From positions 126,799-190,798 of the forward strand of contig JAIESW010000002.1 in NCBI GenBank assembly GCA_019745565.1: a stretch of 64,000 bases of DNA, read 5' to 3'. The translations under genes and the position numbers were made by a program. Positions 22,881 through 34,068 of this stretch are shown piece by piece. How positions within the stretch are numbered: position 1 is the stretch's first letter; each line of letters begins with the position of its first letter. The notes beneath the pieces were generated by a model, which was not told the origin of the DNA, ran no database searches, and worked only from the letters and a program-made list of their open reading frames with translations. Source of the DNA: Burkholderiales bacterium. GTDB taxonomy: Bacteria > Pseudomonadota > Gammaproteobacteria > Burkholderiales > Ga0077523.

Positions 22881-24107
22881 ATGGCAGTCAACCTAGTACC
22901 GCCCGATGCCGCGTCGTTGCACCCCGTCGCCGGCGTCGAACTCGGTTTCGCCTACGCCGGCATCCGCAAGGCCAAACGGCGCGATCTGATGTTGATGCGC
23001 TTTGCACCCGGTACCCGGGTGGCGGGCGTTTTCACGCAGAACAGTTTCGCGGCCGCGCCGGTGCAGATCTGTCGCCGGCATCTCGCGGAAAGCCGTTCCA
23101 TTCGCGGCGTGGTGGTGAACGCCGGCAATGCGAACTGCGGGACCGGTGAGCGGGGCATCGCGGCCGCGCTCGCCACCTGCGATGCGGCTGCCAGGCTGCT
23201 CGGCTGTTCGCGCGGTGACGTGCTGCCCTTCTCCACCGGCGTGATCCTCGAGCACCTGCCGGTGGATCGCATCGAGGCAGCGCTGCCCGAATGCTATTCG
23301 TCGCTGGGTGCGCGGCAATGGGCCGATGCTGCCGCGGCCATCATGACCACCGACACTGTGCCGAAGGGTGCTTCGACGCAGGTTTCCATCGGCGGCACCG
23401 CGGTCACCGTCACCGGGATTGCCAAGGGTGTGGGCATGCTCCAGCCCGACATGGCGACCATGCTGGCCTTCGTCGCCACGGACGCCGCCGTGGCGCCCGC
23501 GCTCCTGAATCGTCTGGTGCGCGAAGTGGCCGACGCCTCGTTCAACCGCGTGACCGTGGACGGCGACACCTCCACCAACGATTCCTTCATCCTCGTCGCC
23601 ACCGGCGCGAGCGGCGCGCCGGAGATCGCTGCGGACGACGACGCCTACCGCGCGCTCCGTGCGGCGGTCGAGAAGGTCGCGGTCCCGCTCGCGCAAGCCA
23701 TCGCCCGCGATGGCGAGGGCGCGACCAAGTTCATCACGGTGCAGGTGGAAGGTGGCGCGGACGCCGGGGAAGTGCTGCGGGTCGCCCGCGGCATCGCGAA
23801 CTCGCCGCTGGTGAAGACGGCGTTCTTCGCCTCCGATCCGAATCTGGGCCGGTTGCTGATGGCGATCGGCAACGCCGGTGTGAGCGATCTCGACACGTCG
23901 CGCGTGAATCTCTGGCTGGGCGACGTGCAGGTGATCGATCGCGGTGGCCGGGCGGCCAGCTACCGCGAAGAAGACGGGGTGCGCGTGATGAAGCCCGAAG
24001 AGATCACCGTGCGGGTGCATCTCGGTCGTGGCGCCGCGGCGACCACGGTGTGGACCTGCGACTACTCCTACGACTACGTGAAGATCAATGCCGAATACCG
24101 CACGTGA
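22881..24107 (+). CDS. argJ: Bifunctional ornithine acetyltransferase/N-acetylglutamate synthase ArgJ
   Basis: Arginine biosynthesis enzyme recycling the acetyl group from N-acetylornithine to glutamate. The protein self-cleaves before the nucleophilic threonine in the conserved [16 protein letters not shown] stretch, placing the cut between A192 and T193. Other landmarks are [18 protein letters not shown] and the C-terminal [15 protein letters not shown]. Length 408 is typical. The 3' end overlaps the next gene by 20 nt, suggesting a shared transcript with the DUF815 ATPase and Nudix-ThiE genes. Confidence 0.97.
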   Translation: MAVNLVPPDAASLHPVAGVELGFAYAGIRKAKRRDLMLMRFAPGTRVAGVFTQNSFAAAPVQICRRHLAESRSIRGVVVNAGNANCGTGERGIAAALATCDAAARLLGCSRGDVLPFSTGVILEHLPVDRIEAALPECYSSLGARQWADAAAAIMTTDTVPKGASTQVSIGGTAVTVTGIAKGVGMLQPDMATMLAFVATDAAVAPALLNRLVREVADASFNRVTVDGDTSTNDSFILVATGASGAPEIAADDDAYRALRAAVEKVAVPLAQAIARDGEGATKFITVQVEGGADAGEVLRVARGIANSPLVKTAFFASDPNLGRLLMAIGNAGVSDLDTSRVNLWLGDVQVIDRGGRAASYREEDGVRVMKPEEITVRVHLGRGAAATTVWTCDYSYDYVKINAEYRT

Positions 24108-25005
24108 CCGCAACAGTTCCAGTTTCGATGGCGTGATCGAGCGAGTCGAAGCGCTGCTAGGTCGCATCGAGACGCTGTTCCCCGCGGCGGCGCCCGCGCC
24201 CGACTTCAAGGATTCCATCGCATTCCGCTGGCGCAAGCGCGGCGGGTCCGCGATCATCGTCCCGGTGGCGCATCCGCACCGCATCCAGCTGAAGGATCTG
24301 CGGGGCATCGAAGCGCAGATGGAACTGGTGGATGCGAACACCCGCCAGTTCGTCGAGGGCGTCCCCGCCAACAACGTGCTGCTTACCGGGGCGCGTGGCA
24401 CCGGGAAGTCCTCGCTGGTCAAGGCCGTCCTCGCGAAGTATGCCTCGAAGGGGCTGCGCCTCATCGAGATGGAGAAGCAGGATCTGGTCGACCTGCCCGA
24501 CCTGGTGGATCGCATCGCCGAGGTGCCGTACCGTTTCATCCTGTTCTGCGACGACCTGTCGTTCGAGGCCGACGAGCCCGCGTACAAGGCGCTGAAGGCA
24601 GTGCTCGACGGGTCCATCGCGGCGACCAGCGAGAACGTGCTGATCTACGCGACCTCCAATCGTCGCCATCTGATGCCCGAGTTCATGAGCGAGAACCTCG
24701 AGACCGAGTACGTCGGCGACGAGATCCATCCCGGCGAGACCGTGGAGGAGAAGATCTCGCTGTCCGAGCGCTTCGGGTTGTGGGTATCGTTCTATCCCTT
24801 CGACCAGGATCACTATCTGGCCATTGCGCGCTACTGGGTCGAAAGGCTTGGTGTCACCATCGCGGACGTCGCCACCATGGAACGCGAGGCGCTGCAGTGG
24901 GCGCTATCGCGTGGCTCACGCAGCGGGCGGGTCGCGTGGCACTTCGCCCGCGACTACGCCGGCCGGACGATGCTGAAGGGGCGGGCGCCCAAGTCGCGGC
25001 GGTGA
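24088..25005 (+). CDS. DUF815-family ATP-binding protein
   Basis: AAA-like P-loop ATPase of the DUF815 family; the cellular role is not established. The Walker A motif GARGTGKSS is at residues 101-109 and a Walker B-like [11 protein letters not shown] at about 150-160; [11 protein letters not shown] is a sensor-1-like segment typical of the family. It contains no membrane helix. It overlaps argJ by 20 nt and the Nudix gene by 4 nt (GTGA), the same gene order seen in many Betaproteobacteria, but no functional link is evident. Confidence 0.85.
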   Translation: MPNTARDRNSSSFDGVIERVEALLGRIETLFPAAAPAPDFKDSIAFRWRKRGGSAIIVPVAHPHRIQLKDLRGIEAQMELVDANTRQFVEGVPANNVLLTGARGTGKSSLVKAVLAKYASKGLRLIEMEKQDLVDLPDLVDRIAEVPYRFILFCDDLSFEADEPAYKALKAVLDGSIAATSENVLIYATSNRRHLMPEFMSENLETEYVGDEIHPGETVEEKISLSERFGLWVSFYPFDQDHYLAIARYWVERLGVTIADVATMEREALQWALSRGSRSGRVAWHFARDYAGRTMLKGRAPKSRR

Positions 25006-25946
25006 ACGCGGGCACGCCCCGAGTCGAAGTGGTCGCTGCGGTCATCGAGCGGCCCGACGGAGCGTTCCTGCTGGCGCAGCGTCCGCCCGGCAAGGTGTAT
25101 GAGGGCTGGTGGGAATTTCCCGGCGGCAAGGTGGAGACGGGCGAACCGCTCAAGACGGCACTCGCGCGCGAACTGCACGAAGAACTCGGCGTCGACGTCG
25201 ATGAATCCTTCCCGTGGATCACGCGGACCCACGACTACGAGCACGCCCAGGTGCGGCTCAATTTCTTCCGCGTCACGCGCTGGCACGGCGAGCTGCAATC
25301 GCGCGAAGGTCAGCAGTTCGCCTGGCAGCGCTTGCCGGACCTCACCGTCGATCCGATCCTGCCGGCGAACGGTCCGATCCTGCGCGCTCTCGGGATGCCG
25401 TTGGTGATGGGCATTACGCAGGCTGCGGATGCGGGTGTCGCGGAGTTCCTGCCACGCTTGGATCGGGCGCTCGCCGCCGGATTGCGGCTCGTGCAGGTGC
25501 GCGAACCGGCGATGCCGGAAGCGGAGCGGCTGGCGTTTTCCCGAACGATCGTCGAACGGGTACACGCTGCCGGCGGCCGCGCGGTCGTGAACGGCCCCGA
25601 AGACTTCGCGCGGTCGTCTGGCGCCGACGGTGTGCACATGAGCGCGGCCCGGTTGATGGGCTTGAGCGGGCGTCCCCGGACCGGGTTGTTCGGTGCTTCC
25701 TGTCACGACACCGCCGAGATCGCGCGGGCAGTGTCGCTGGAAGCGGACTATGTCGTGGTCGGGCCGGTGAAGGCCACACTTACGCATCCCGGCGCCGGCG
25801 GCATCGGATGGGCCCGCTTCACCGAACTGACGGCCGGACTGCCGATGCCCGTGTACGCGATCGGAGGCCTGAGCGTCGAGGATCTAGCCGCGGCTCGCCG
25901 GGCCGGGGCACACGGAATTGCTGCGATTCGTTCTGTGTGGTCGTAG
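25002..25946 (+). CDS. Nudix hydrolase (MutT-like) fused to a ThiE-like domain
   Basis: Two-domain protein of 314 residues. Residues 8-130 form a MutT-type Nudix hydrolase; the Nudix box G42-x5-E-x7-REL-x-EEL-G is intact (GGKVETGEPL then ARELHEELG), consistent with removal of 8-oxo-dGTP. Residues 135-314 resemble thiamine phosphate synthase ThiE: DGVHMSAARL, GASCHDTAEIARA and VVGPVKATLTHPG match its phosphate-binding loops. The fusion is known in Beta- and Gammaproteobacteria; whether the ThiE half is catalytic is unknown. The GTG at 25002 overlaps the stop of the preceding ATPase. Confidence 0.9.
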   Translation: MNAGTPRVEVVAAVIERPDGAFLLAQRPPGKVYEGWWEFPGGKVETGEPLKTALARELHEELGVDVDESFPWITRTHDYEHAQVRLNFFRVTRWHGELQSREGQQFAWQRLPDLTVDPILPANGPILRALGMPLVMGITQAADAGVAEFLPRLDRALAAGLRLVQVREPAMPEAERLAFSRTIVERVHAAGGRAVVNGPEDFARSSGADGVHMSAARLMGLSGRPRTGLFGASCHDTAEIARAVSLEADYVVVGPVKATLTHPGAGGIGWARFTELTAGLPMPVYAIGGLSVEDLAAARRAGAHGIAAIRSVWS

Positions 25947-25966
25947 CGCTGCAAGGCGAAGCGCAA

Positions 25967-26133
25967 AACGCGGAGGACACGGGGGACGCGGAGGAAGGCA
26001 AAGGCGATCGACGCGGCGGAAAAGCAAAAGCAGCGCAAAGAGCCTTTCGTCTTGCGGTGTTCCGCCGCGTCCGCCGCGTTCAAAGTTGTCTTTGAGGTTG
26101 CCCCGCCGGCGTCCTCCGCGCTGAGCGCTTTGG
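25967..26133. repeat. 9-bp-periodic inverted repeat element
   Basis: The 193-bp gap between the Nudix-ThiE gene and yacG holds no gene. The left arm (25967-25999) has units GCGGAGGAC / ACGGGGGAC / GCGGAGGAA with 9-bp periodicity; the right arm (26051-26081) is an imperfect reverse complement (TTCCGCCGCG, TCCGCCGCGTTC). A further segment at 26111-26133 recurs after secA. Such elements are seen between genes in several GC-rich proteobacteria; no function is known to me. Confidence 0.55.
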
Positions 26134-26139
26134 AACGGC

Positions 26140-26334
26140 CTACTCCCGATCCTCAGGCAACCCCTCGTCCTGTTCGTCGACTGCGATCCGGTACCGCTCG
26201 GAAGCCCACTGACCCAGATCGATCAGCTTGCACCGCTCCGAGCAGAACGGCCGCCACGGATTGGAGGGCGCGAACTCGGATGGCTTGCTGCAGATCGGAC
26301 AGGCGACCTGGCGCGGCTTGGGGGCGGACGACAC
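26140..26334 (-). CDS. yacG: DNA gyrase inhibitor YacG-type zinc protein
   Basis: 64-residue protein with the YacG zinc knuckle: C12-P-I-C15 and C31-S-E-R-C35, plus the family motif [20 protein letters not shown]. In E. coli YacG binds GyrB and inhibits gyrase. It is the last gene of the pilB-pilC-pilD-coaE-zapD-yacG series, four bases after zapD, and coaE-zapD-yacG is the standard order. Confidence 0.93.
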   Translation of the reverse strand: MSSAPKPRQVACPICSKPSEFAPSNPWRPFCSERCKLIDLGQWASERYRIAVDEQDEGLPEDRE

Positions 26335-26338
26335 TGCT

Positions 26339-27133
26339 CTACAGGTTGCAGAAGGTCAGGTCGACCGTGACGTCGGACTCGAAAGTCCGACCGCGTTCTG
26401 CACCCAGGGCGTGGGCGAAGCGGATATTGAGCGCGTACTTGTTCGCACTCACCTCGGGTACGCAGGGCAGGCCCTCGTCGAGGGCCACCCGCAGCATCTG
26501 GGCGAGCCGACCGCCCATCATCTGCTGGAACACGCCGCCGGCTGCCAGCACGGTGTTGGTCTTGCCGCTTTCCCGCAGCAGGTGCAGCACGATGCGGATA
26601 CCCTCGCGCATCGGCAGGAACGGCGCCAGCCACTTGGCGATGTCGGCGCGGCGTGCACCCGGGTCGAGGTGCAGCCAGTAGTGGTAGGACGGCAGGTCGA
26701 ACTCGCAGACGCCGCCGGGGATGCCGGCCCGCTGGCGGATGCCCATCAGCCACTCGTTCTCGCGCAGCTCCTGGCCGGTCTTGCCGGAGGCCTGGAACAG
26801 CGTCGCGTTGGCCCGGTCGATGTCCCCGAGGACTTCGTCGAGCGCCCCGGCGGAGATGGCGGGGTTGTTGCGCAGGCTCTCGAGGTTCTGGCGCTGGCGC
26901 TCGAGTTCCTGCATCAGCTCCGATTTGAGGTCGGCGCGGCTCGCGATGTCGAGGATCTCGAACAGCGTGAGGACGGCGACATGATGTTCCTGCGCGTCGC
27001 TGAGCGACGTGAAGTGTTCGATCTTGTCGTAGAGATCCTCGAGCCGGAGCAGGGTCCGGATTCGTTCGTTGAGCGGGAACTCGTAGCTGATCACGGCGTT
27101 CGCCCGTTGCAGATCGCGCGCAGTATCGGCCAA
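26339..27133 (-). CDS. zapD: Cell division protein ZapD
   Basis: Cytoplasmic FtsZ-associated factor that bundles FtsZ protofilaments through the C-terminal peptide of FtsZ. The N-terminus contains [20 protein letters not shown], the family signature, followed by a helical domain and a C-terminal beta domain ([25 protein letters not shown] stretch). Length is 264 residues; the first 14 residues precede the conserved start and a shorter start is possible but no better codon is evident. It lies 28 bp after coaE on the minus strand. Confidence 0.93.
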   Translation of the reverse strand: MADTARDLQRANAVISYEFPLNERIRTLLRLEDLYDKIEHFTSLSDAQEHHVAVLTLFEILDIASRADLKSELMQELERQRQNLESLRNNPAISAGALDEVLGDIDRANATLFQASGKTGQELRENEWLMGIRQRAGIPGGVCEFDLPSYHYWLHLDPGARRADIAKWLAPFLPMREGIRIVLHLLRESGKTNTVLAAGGVFQQMMGGRLAQMLRVALDEGLPCVPEVSANKYALNIRFAHALGAERGRTFESDVTVDLTFCNL

Positions 27134-27161
27134 ACCGGACCCGGAAGTAAACCCGGACCGC

Positions 27162-27785
27162 TCACGGTTTCGCCTCGAGCGCGAGATAGGTCCGGTGCAG
27201 CCGCTCCACCTGCGGGCGCAGCCGCTCGATCGGACCTTCGTTGTCGATCACATCATCGGCGGCGGCGAGCCGTGCAGTACGAGTGGTCTGGGCGGCGAGG
27301 ATGCGCTCGGCCTCTTCTTTCGTGAGTCCGCTGCGCTTCATGACGCGCGCGACCTGGGTGTCGGGCAGGCAATCCACGACGAGGATGCGGTTGACCCGGT
27401 CCAGGTAGCCGCCCGACTCGATCAACAGCGGTACCACCACCACCACATAGGGCGCGGTGGATGCCGCGATCTGCCGGTCGGTTTCGGTGCGGATCATGGG
27501 GTGGAGGATCGACTCGAGCAGCTGGCGGGCATCCGGACGGACGAACACGTGGGTGCGCATGCGGCCGCGGTCTAGGCTGCCGTCGGCGGCGATGAAGCCC
27601 GTCCCGAAGCGCTGACGGATCGCGGGGATCGCCGCGCCGTCGGACGCAGTAAGCGCATGTGCGATCGCGTCGGTGTCGACGATGTCGGCCCCCAGTTCCG
27701 CGAACAGGTTGGCTACCGCCGACTTGCCCGATCCGATGCCGCCGGTCAGACCGACGACGAGCGGCGAGGGCGTGGGGGTGGACAC
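27162..27785 (-). CDS. coaE: Dephospho-CoA kinase CoaE
   Basis: Catalyses the last step of coenzyme A synthesis. The P-loop GLTGGIGSGKS is at residues 12-22, followed by DTDAIAH, the acceptor-binding stretch, and the lid region with RSGLTKEEAERI. Length 207 is normal. The start is GTG 27785, lying in a short CTGTAGC direct repeat that also holds the pilD stop. It sits between pilD and zapD, a common arrangement in Beta- and Gammaproteobacteria. Confidence 0.96.
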   Translation of the reverse strand: MSTPTPSPLVVGLTGGIGSGKSAVANLFAELGADIVDTDAIAHALTASDGAAIPAIRQRFGTGFIAADGSLDRGRMRTHVFVRPDARQLLESILHPMIRTETDRQIAASTAPYVVVVVPLLIESGGYLDRVNRILVVDCLPDTQVARVMKRSGLTKEEAERILAAQTTRTARLAAADDVIDNEGPIERLRPQVERLHRTYLALEAKP

Positions 27786-27805
27786 TGGCTACAGGCTACA
27801 GGCTG
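27786..27805. repeat. Short direct repeat at the pilD-coaE junction
   Basis: Read on the minus strand this is CAGCCTGTAGCCTGTAGCCA, a 7-bp tandem repeat (CTGTAGC). It provides the TAG stop of pilD (27796-27798) and ends at the GTG of coaE, so it fills the whole junction. It recalls the CTAGCCC heptamer arrays at 36444 and 42441. Confidence 0.5.
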
Positions 27806-28659
27806 CTGCGCATCCACCACTGCACGATCGCGTCGCCCTGGATGAGGGCGATCACGCCGGCGATGGCGAGATAGGGGCCGAAGGGGATCGGCGTTTCGCG
27901 CTTGTGCCGCGCGAACACGATCATGGAGATGCCGATGGCAGCGCCCACGAACGACGACAGCAGGATCACGAGCGGCACCACCTTCCAGCCGAGGAAGGCG
28001 CCGATGGCGGCGAGGAGTTTGAAGTCGCCGTAGCCCATGCCTTCCTTGCCGGTCAGCAGCTTGAAGCCCCAATAGACCGACCAGAGCGACAGATACCCGA
28101 CCACGGCCCCGATGACGGCGCTTGTCAGCGGCACGAACGTGCCCGTGATGTTCAGCAGCAGCCCCAGCCACACCAGGGGAAGCGTGATGTCGTCGGGCAG
28201 GAGCGTCGTGTCGAGGTCGATGAACGTGAGCGCGACCATGGCCCAGGTGAACACCAGGGCGCCAGCCAGCGCCCAGCCGAAGCCGAAGTGCCAGGCGAGG
28301 ATCCCCGACAGCACGCCGGTCAGCGCCTCCACGAAGGGATAGCGTGCTGAAATGGAGGCCTTGCACGACCGGCACTTGCCCCGCAACGCGAGCCAGCTCA
28401 GCACCGGCACGTTTTCCAGGGCCGTGATCATGTGGCCGCACTTCGGGCAGGCCGAGCGCGGGACCACCAGGTTGTAGCGTACCGGCGGCTCGGGCGTCTC
28501 ACTTCGCAGTTCGGCGCATTGGGCGGCCCATTCGCGTTCCATCATCTTCGGCAGGCGATGGACCACGACGTTGAGGAAGCTGCCCACCAGCAGCCCGACC
28601 ACCACGCAGAGGAACGTGAGGAAGCCCGGCGAGGTCTGGATCAGTTCGAAGAGGGCCAT
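27796..28659 (-). CDS. pilD: Type IV prepilin peptidase/N-methyltransferase PilD
   Basis: Inner-membrane aspartic protease that removes the prepilin leader and methylates the new N-terminal residue. The N-terminal methylase-type domain has the zinc-binding cysteines C71, C74, C96 and C99. The catalytic aspartates are in FIDLDTTLLPD (about residue 148-150) and in the GxGD-type motif GMGYGD (D212). About eight membrane helices are predicted. The start is the internal ATG at 28659, which gives the usual N-terminus MALFELIQTSP; an upstream ATG at 28692 adds 11 unlikely residues. It follows pilC and precedes coaE. Confidence 0.95.
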   Translation of the reverse strand: MALFELIQTSPGFLTFLCVVVGLLVGSFLNVVVHRLPKMMEREWAAQCAELRSETPEPPVRYNLVVPRSACPKCGHMITALENVPVLSWLALRGKCRSCKASISARYPFVEALTGVLSGILAWHFGFGWALAGALVFTWAMVALTFIDLDTTLLPDDITLPLVWLGLLLNITGTFVPLTSAVIGAVVGYLSLWSVYWGFKLLTGKEGMGYGDFKLLAAIGAFLGWKVVPLVILLSSFVGAAIGISMIVFARHKRETPIPFGPYLAIAGVIALIQGDAIVQWWMRSSL

Positions 28660-28746
28660 GGAGGGAGGGGGTGTCGTCCGCCGGAGCCGCATGCGACACG
28701 GGCTCCCGAAGGAGCCCGCGAGCGCGCAGCGATTCGCGCGTGGGCG

Positions 28747-29979
28747 CTAGATCGCCTGACCCATCTTGAAGATCGGCAGGTACATCGCGATCACCATGCC
28801 GCCGATCAGCGTGCCCAGCACCACCATGATCATCGGCTCCATGAGGCTCGACAGTGCTTCGACCGCGTCATCCACCTCGCGCTCGAAGAAGTCCGCCACC
28901 TTGCCCAGCATGCCGTCGAGCGAACCGGATTCCTCGCCGATCGAGACCATCTGGATCACCATGTTCGGGAACACTTCGGAGTTCTGCATGGCCGCGGTGA
29001 GCGACGTGCCGGTGGACACCTCGTTCTGGATCTTGCGCGTTGCGTCGTAGTACACGTAGTTGCCGGCGGCGCCGCCGACCGACTCGAGTGCCTCCACCAG
29101 CGGCACGCCAGCCGCGAACATGGTCGACAGCGTCCGGGTCCAGCGGGCGATGGTGGCCTTGCGGATCACGTCGCCGAAGATCGGGAGCTTGAGCAGCAGG
29201 CGGTCCATGGTCATCTGCATCTTCTTCGATCGCTTCCAGGTATAGAAGAAGAACCACAAGCCGCCGCCGATGGCCGGGAAGATGATGTACCACCATGACA
29301 CGAAGAAGTCCGAGACGGCCATGACGAACAGCGTCGGGCCGGGGAGGTCCGCGCCGAAACTCGTGAACAGGTCCTTGAACGCCGGGATCACGAAGATCAT
29401 GATGACCGCGGTGATGATGAAGGCCACGACGATGATCGAGATCGGGTAGAACAGTGCCGACTTGATCTTGCTCTTGATCGCGAGGATCTTCTCCTTGTAG
29501 GTCGCGAGGCGATCGAGCAGGCTGTCGAGAATACCGGCCTGCTCGCCGGCGGCCACCAGATTGCAGAACAGCGCGTCGAAGTAGAGCGGGTACTTGCGGA
29601 ACGCCGTGGTGAGGCTGTTACCGGTCTCCACCTCGTTCTTGATGTCCATCAGCAGCTTCGCCACCGCCGGGTTCGCGTGGCCCTTGCCGACGATGTCGAA
29701 GGACTGCAGCAGCGGCACACCGGACTTCATCATCGTGGCGAGCTGACGCGTGAAGAGGGTAATGTCCTTCTCGGTCACCTTGCCGCCGAGGCCCTGGCGC
29801 TGCTTCTTGACCTTGAGTACCTGGATGCCCTGGCGCCGCAGCGTCGACTTGACCACCGCTTCGCCGGAGGCGCGCATGTCGCCCTTGACGATCTTGCCCT
29901 GCTTGTCCCGGCCTTCCCATGCGAAGGTGAGTTCCTTCACGTCCTTGCGGGCGCCTGCTGCTGCGGTTGCGGTTGCCAT
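28747..29979 (-). CDS. pilC: Type IV pilus inner membrane platform protein PilC
   Basis: Polytopic platform protein (type II secretion F domain) that couples PilB rotation to pilin insertion. Two T2SSF domains are visible: about residues 75-200 (FTRQLATMMKSGVPLLQSF) and 280-400 (WTRTLSTMFAAGVPLVEAL), each followed by membrane helices, with GTSLTAAM-like loops. Length 410 is typical. The start ATG follows GCGAGGA. It is transcribed between pilB and pilD. Confidence 0.97.
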   Translation of the reverse strand: MATATAAAGARKDVKELTFAWEGRDKQGKIVKGDMRASGEAVVKSTLRRQGIQVLKVKKQRQGLGGKVTEKDITLFTRQLATMMKSGVPLLQSFDIVGKGHANPAVAKLLMDIKNEVETGNSLTTAFRKYPLYFDALFCNLVAAGEQAGILDSLLDRLATYKEKILAIKSKIKSALFYPISIIVVAFIITAVIMIFVIPAFKDLFTSFGADLPGPTLFVMAVSDFFVSWWYIIFPAIGGGLWFFFYTWKRSKKMQMTMDRLLLKLPIFGDVIRKATIARWTRTLSTMFAAGVPLVEALESVGGAAGNYVYYDATRKIQNEVSTGTSLTAAMQNSEVFPNMVIQMVSIGEESGSLDGMLGKVADFFEREVDDAVEALSSLMEPMIMVVLGTLIGGMVIAMYLPIFKMGQAI

Positions 29980-30017
29980 GAGCGTGTCCTCGCTTGAAAG
30001 CGGCCTAAGCGTTGCGG

Positions 30018-31730
<1,713 letters not shown>

Positions 31731-31816
31731 GCCTAAGGTTTACCGTATAAGGACATGAAAAGAAAGAAAGTCATGCGCCCGCAACGGAGTGCTGACAAGG
31801 TCTTCCAGTCGGGCTT

Positions 31817-33091
31817 TCAGTCGGTCTCGTAGGGCAGGAGTCGGACCGATTTGACCACCCGGTCCTGGATCTGCACCACTTCGAGCGGCTGACCAGCAAG
31901 TTTCATGCTCGTACCGACCTCCGGAATGTCCTCGAAGTACTCCAGAATCAATCCATTGAGCGTCTTGGGACCCCCGAGCGGAAAGCGTGTGCCGAGCTTC
32001 CGGTTGAGGTCCCGCAGGAGCGTGCCGCCTTCGACGATGATGCTGCCGTCGGGCTGGCGCCGGAAGCTGCCGGTGGTGGACAGCGGCGACTGGGTGGTGA
32101 ATTCGCCGATGATCTCCTCGAGGATGTCCTCGAGGGTGGTGAGGCCCATCAGCTCGCCGTACTCGTCCACCACCAGGCCGATGCGGTCCTGCTGCTCCTG
32201 GAAGTGCTGGAGTTGCGTCAGCAGCGGCGTGCCGAGCGGGATGAAGTAGGGCTCGCGCAGGATCTGGCGCAGGCGCTCGGCGCTGAAGTCGTCGGATTCC
32301 GCCATGTTGAGGAACTTGCGCACGTGCAGGATGCCGACGACCTCGTCGATGCTGCCCTGGTAGACGGGGATGCGCGTGTGGTTCGAGGTCGCGATCTGAT
32401 GGCGCAGCTCCTCGGGCGGCGTGTCGAGGTCGATCGCTTCGATCTGGCTGCGCGGCACCATGATGTCGTCCACCGCGATCGATTCGAGATCCACCAGATT
32501 GAGCAGCATGTTCTGGTGCTTCTGCGGCAGGAAGTTGCCGCCTTCCAGCACCAGCGTGCGCAGCTCCTCGAGGGTCAGCTTCTGCGCGTGCGGATCGATC
32601 GAGCTCTTGAGGCGCAGCAGCCTGAGCAACCCGGTCACGAACAGGTTCACGAACCACACCACCGGGTACACGAGCTTGAGCAGCGGCGTGAGGATGTAGG
32701 AAGCGGGGAACGCGATGCGTTCGGCGTAGGTGGCCCCGATCACCTTCGGGGTGATCTCGCTGAACACCAGGATCGCGAAGGTGACCACCAGCGTGGCGGC
32801 CGACAGCGTCCACTCCGACTGGCCGAAGAACCGGAACGTGAGATAGGTCACCAGTGCGGCGGCCGCCGCATTTATGAGGTTGTTGCCGAGCAGCACCACG
32901 CCCAGCAACCGGTCGGTGCGCGCCAGCAGCTGCGCCGTGAGCCGGGCGCCGCGATGCCCGGTCTTCACCATGTGCTTCAGGCGATAGCGGTTCAACGCCA
33001 TCATGCTGGTCTCGGCGATCGAGAAGAACGCCGAGACCACCAGGAACACGATAAGCGCCAGGATCAGCGTCTCGGTGGAAATGTCGTCCAC
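31817..33091 (-). CDS. HlyC/CorC family membrane protein (DUF21-CBS-CorC)
   Basis: Layout is that of the CorB/YfjD group: DUF21 membrane domain with four helices (residues about 5-165), a CBS pair (about 195-330) and a C-terminal CorC/HlyC domain (about 345-420). Family segments include FSIAETSMMALN and VDEYGELMGLTTLEDILEEIIGE. Members have been linked to magnesium or cobalt homeostasis and membrane-stress resistance; the substrate here is not known. It follows the cytochrome assembly-type gene by 15 bp and is probably cotranscribed with it. Confidence 0.92.
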   Translation of the reverse strand: MDDISTETLILALIVFLVVSAFFSIAETSMMALNRYRLKHMVKTGHRGARLTAQLLARTDRLLGVVLLGNNLINAAAAALVTYLTFRFFGQSEWTLSAATLVVTFAILVFSEITPKVIGATYAERIAFPASYILTPLLKLVYPVVWFVNLFVTGLLRLLRLKSSIDPHAQKLTLEELRTLVLEGGNFLPQKHQNMLLNLVDLESIAVDDIMVPRSQIEAIDLDTPPEELRHQIATSNHTRIPVYQGSIDEVVGILHVRKFLNMAESDDFSAERLRQILREPYFIPLGTPLLTQLQHFQEQQDRIGLVVDEYGELMGLTTLEDILEEIIGEFTTQSPLSTTGSFRRQPDGSIIVEGGTLLRDLNRKLGTRFPLGGPKTLNGLILEYFEDIPEVGTSMKLAGQPLEVVQIQDRVVKSVRLLPYETD

Positions 33092-33106
33092 GGATGGGAA
33101 CCGGCT

Positions 33107-33934
33107 TTACCGGTGCAGGATGACCTCGAGCACGAACTTGCTGCCCACGTAGGCAAGCAGCAGGACGAGAAACCCGGCGAGCGTCCAGCGCTGTGCGATT
33201 CTGCCGCGCCAACCCCAGCGCGCGCGACCCAGCAGCAGGGTGCCGAAGATCAACCACGCGGCAACGCCGAAGACCACCTTGTGCGTGAGCTGCAGCGGCT
33301 TGCCGAAGAGCTCCTCGGAGAACAGCATGCCGCTCGCCAGGGTCAGCGTAAGCAGCACGAAGCCGGCGGCGATGATGCGGAACAGCAGCCGTTCCATCGC
33401 CAGCAGCGGCGGCAACCCGCGCAGCAACGGCGGCAAGGTGCCGGCGTGCAGCCGCTTCTCCAGTACCGCCATCAGCAGCACGTGCAGCGACGCGATTGTG
33501 AAGAAGCTGTAGGCGAGCATGGAGATCACGAGGTGCACGCGGAAGAACGGCATGCCCGCGTTCGCGAGCGGCTTGGTCGCGGGCAGGATGGCCGGCATCA
33601 GCACGCCGACGGCGGCGACCGGAATGACCAGCGCGTGCACCCCTTCGAGGCGGTAGAAGAAATTGCCGAGCCAGTAGATCAGCACCGACAGCCAGACGAT
33701 GGTCGATAGTGCGGTACCCACCCCCATGTACATCTCGCCGTGCACGAACATCGCCCGCGCCAGCAGCGAGGTGTGCAGCACCAGCGGGATCAGCACCAGG
33801 TAGTGGGTCGGCTGCGGTCGACCCCGCTGCGCGCCGGTGGTCGGCGCCGGTTGGCGGCCCATGCCGCGAACCAGCATGAAGCCGACGGCGGCATAGAGCA
33901 GCGCGTTGATGACGTAAGGTAGAATCGGGACCAT
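33107..33934 (-). CDS. CcsA/YpjD-type cytochrome c assembly family membrane protein
   Basis: 275-residue membrane protein with about eight helices. It matches the cytochrome c assembly (CcsA/CcmC-like) domain as found in YpjD proteins, located beside ffh in many Proteobacteria. Conserved histidines are visible (VHGEMYMG, FRVHLVISMLAYSFF, LTHKVVFG), a pattern that suits haem binding, although YpjD has no established role in haem delivery. The internal ATG at 33934 gives MVPILPYVIN; an upstream ATG adds 16 arginine-rich residues and is less likely. Confidence 0.85.
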   Translation of the reverse strand: MVPILPYVINALLYAAVGFMLVRGMGRQPAPTTGAQRGRPQPTHYLVLIPLVLHTSLLARAMFVHGEMYMGVGTALSTIVWLSVLIYWLGNFFYRLEGVHALVIPVAAVGVLMPAILPATKPLANAGMPFFRVHLVISMLAYSFFTIASLHVLLMAVLEKRLHAGTLPPLLRGLPPLLAMERLLFRIIAAGFVLLTLTLASGMLFSEELFGKPLQLTHKVVFGVAAWLIFGTLLLGRARWGWRGRIAQRWTLAGFLVLLLAYVGSKFVLEVILHR

Positions 33935-34068
33935 AGAAGGACGCGCTTGAAGCCCGCGCGGGCGTCGAACCCGCGCATCCATTCGGCGTCTCGTTCGCTC
34001 GAACTTCGCGTGCGTGCGACCGGGCGAAGTATACCTCCCACCTCAAGCCCGAATCCTCCCGACCCGGC

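Noticed and set aside
34005..34035. Promoter for ffh around TATACC
   Set aside because: No acceptable -35 hexamer at 16-19 bp.
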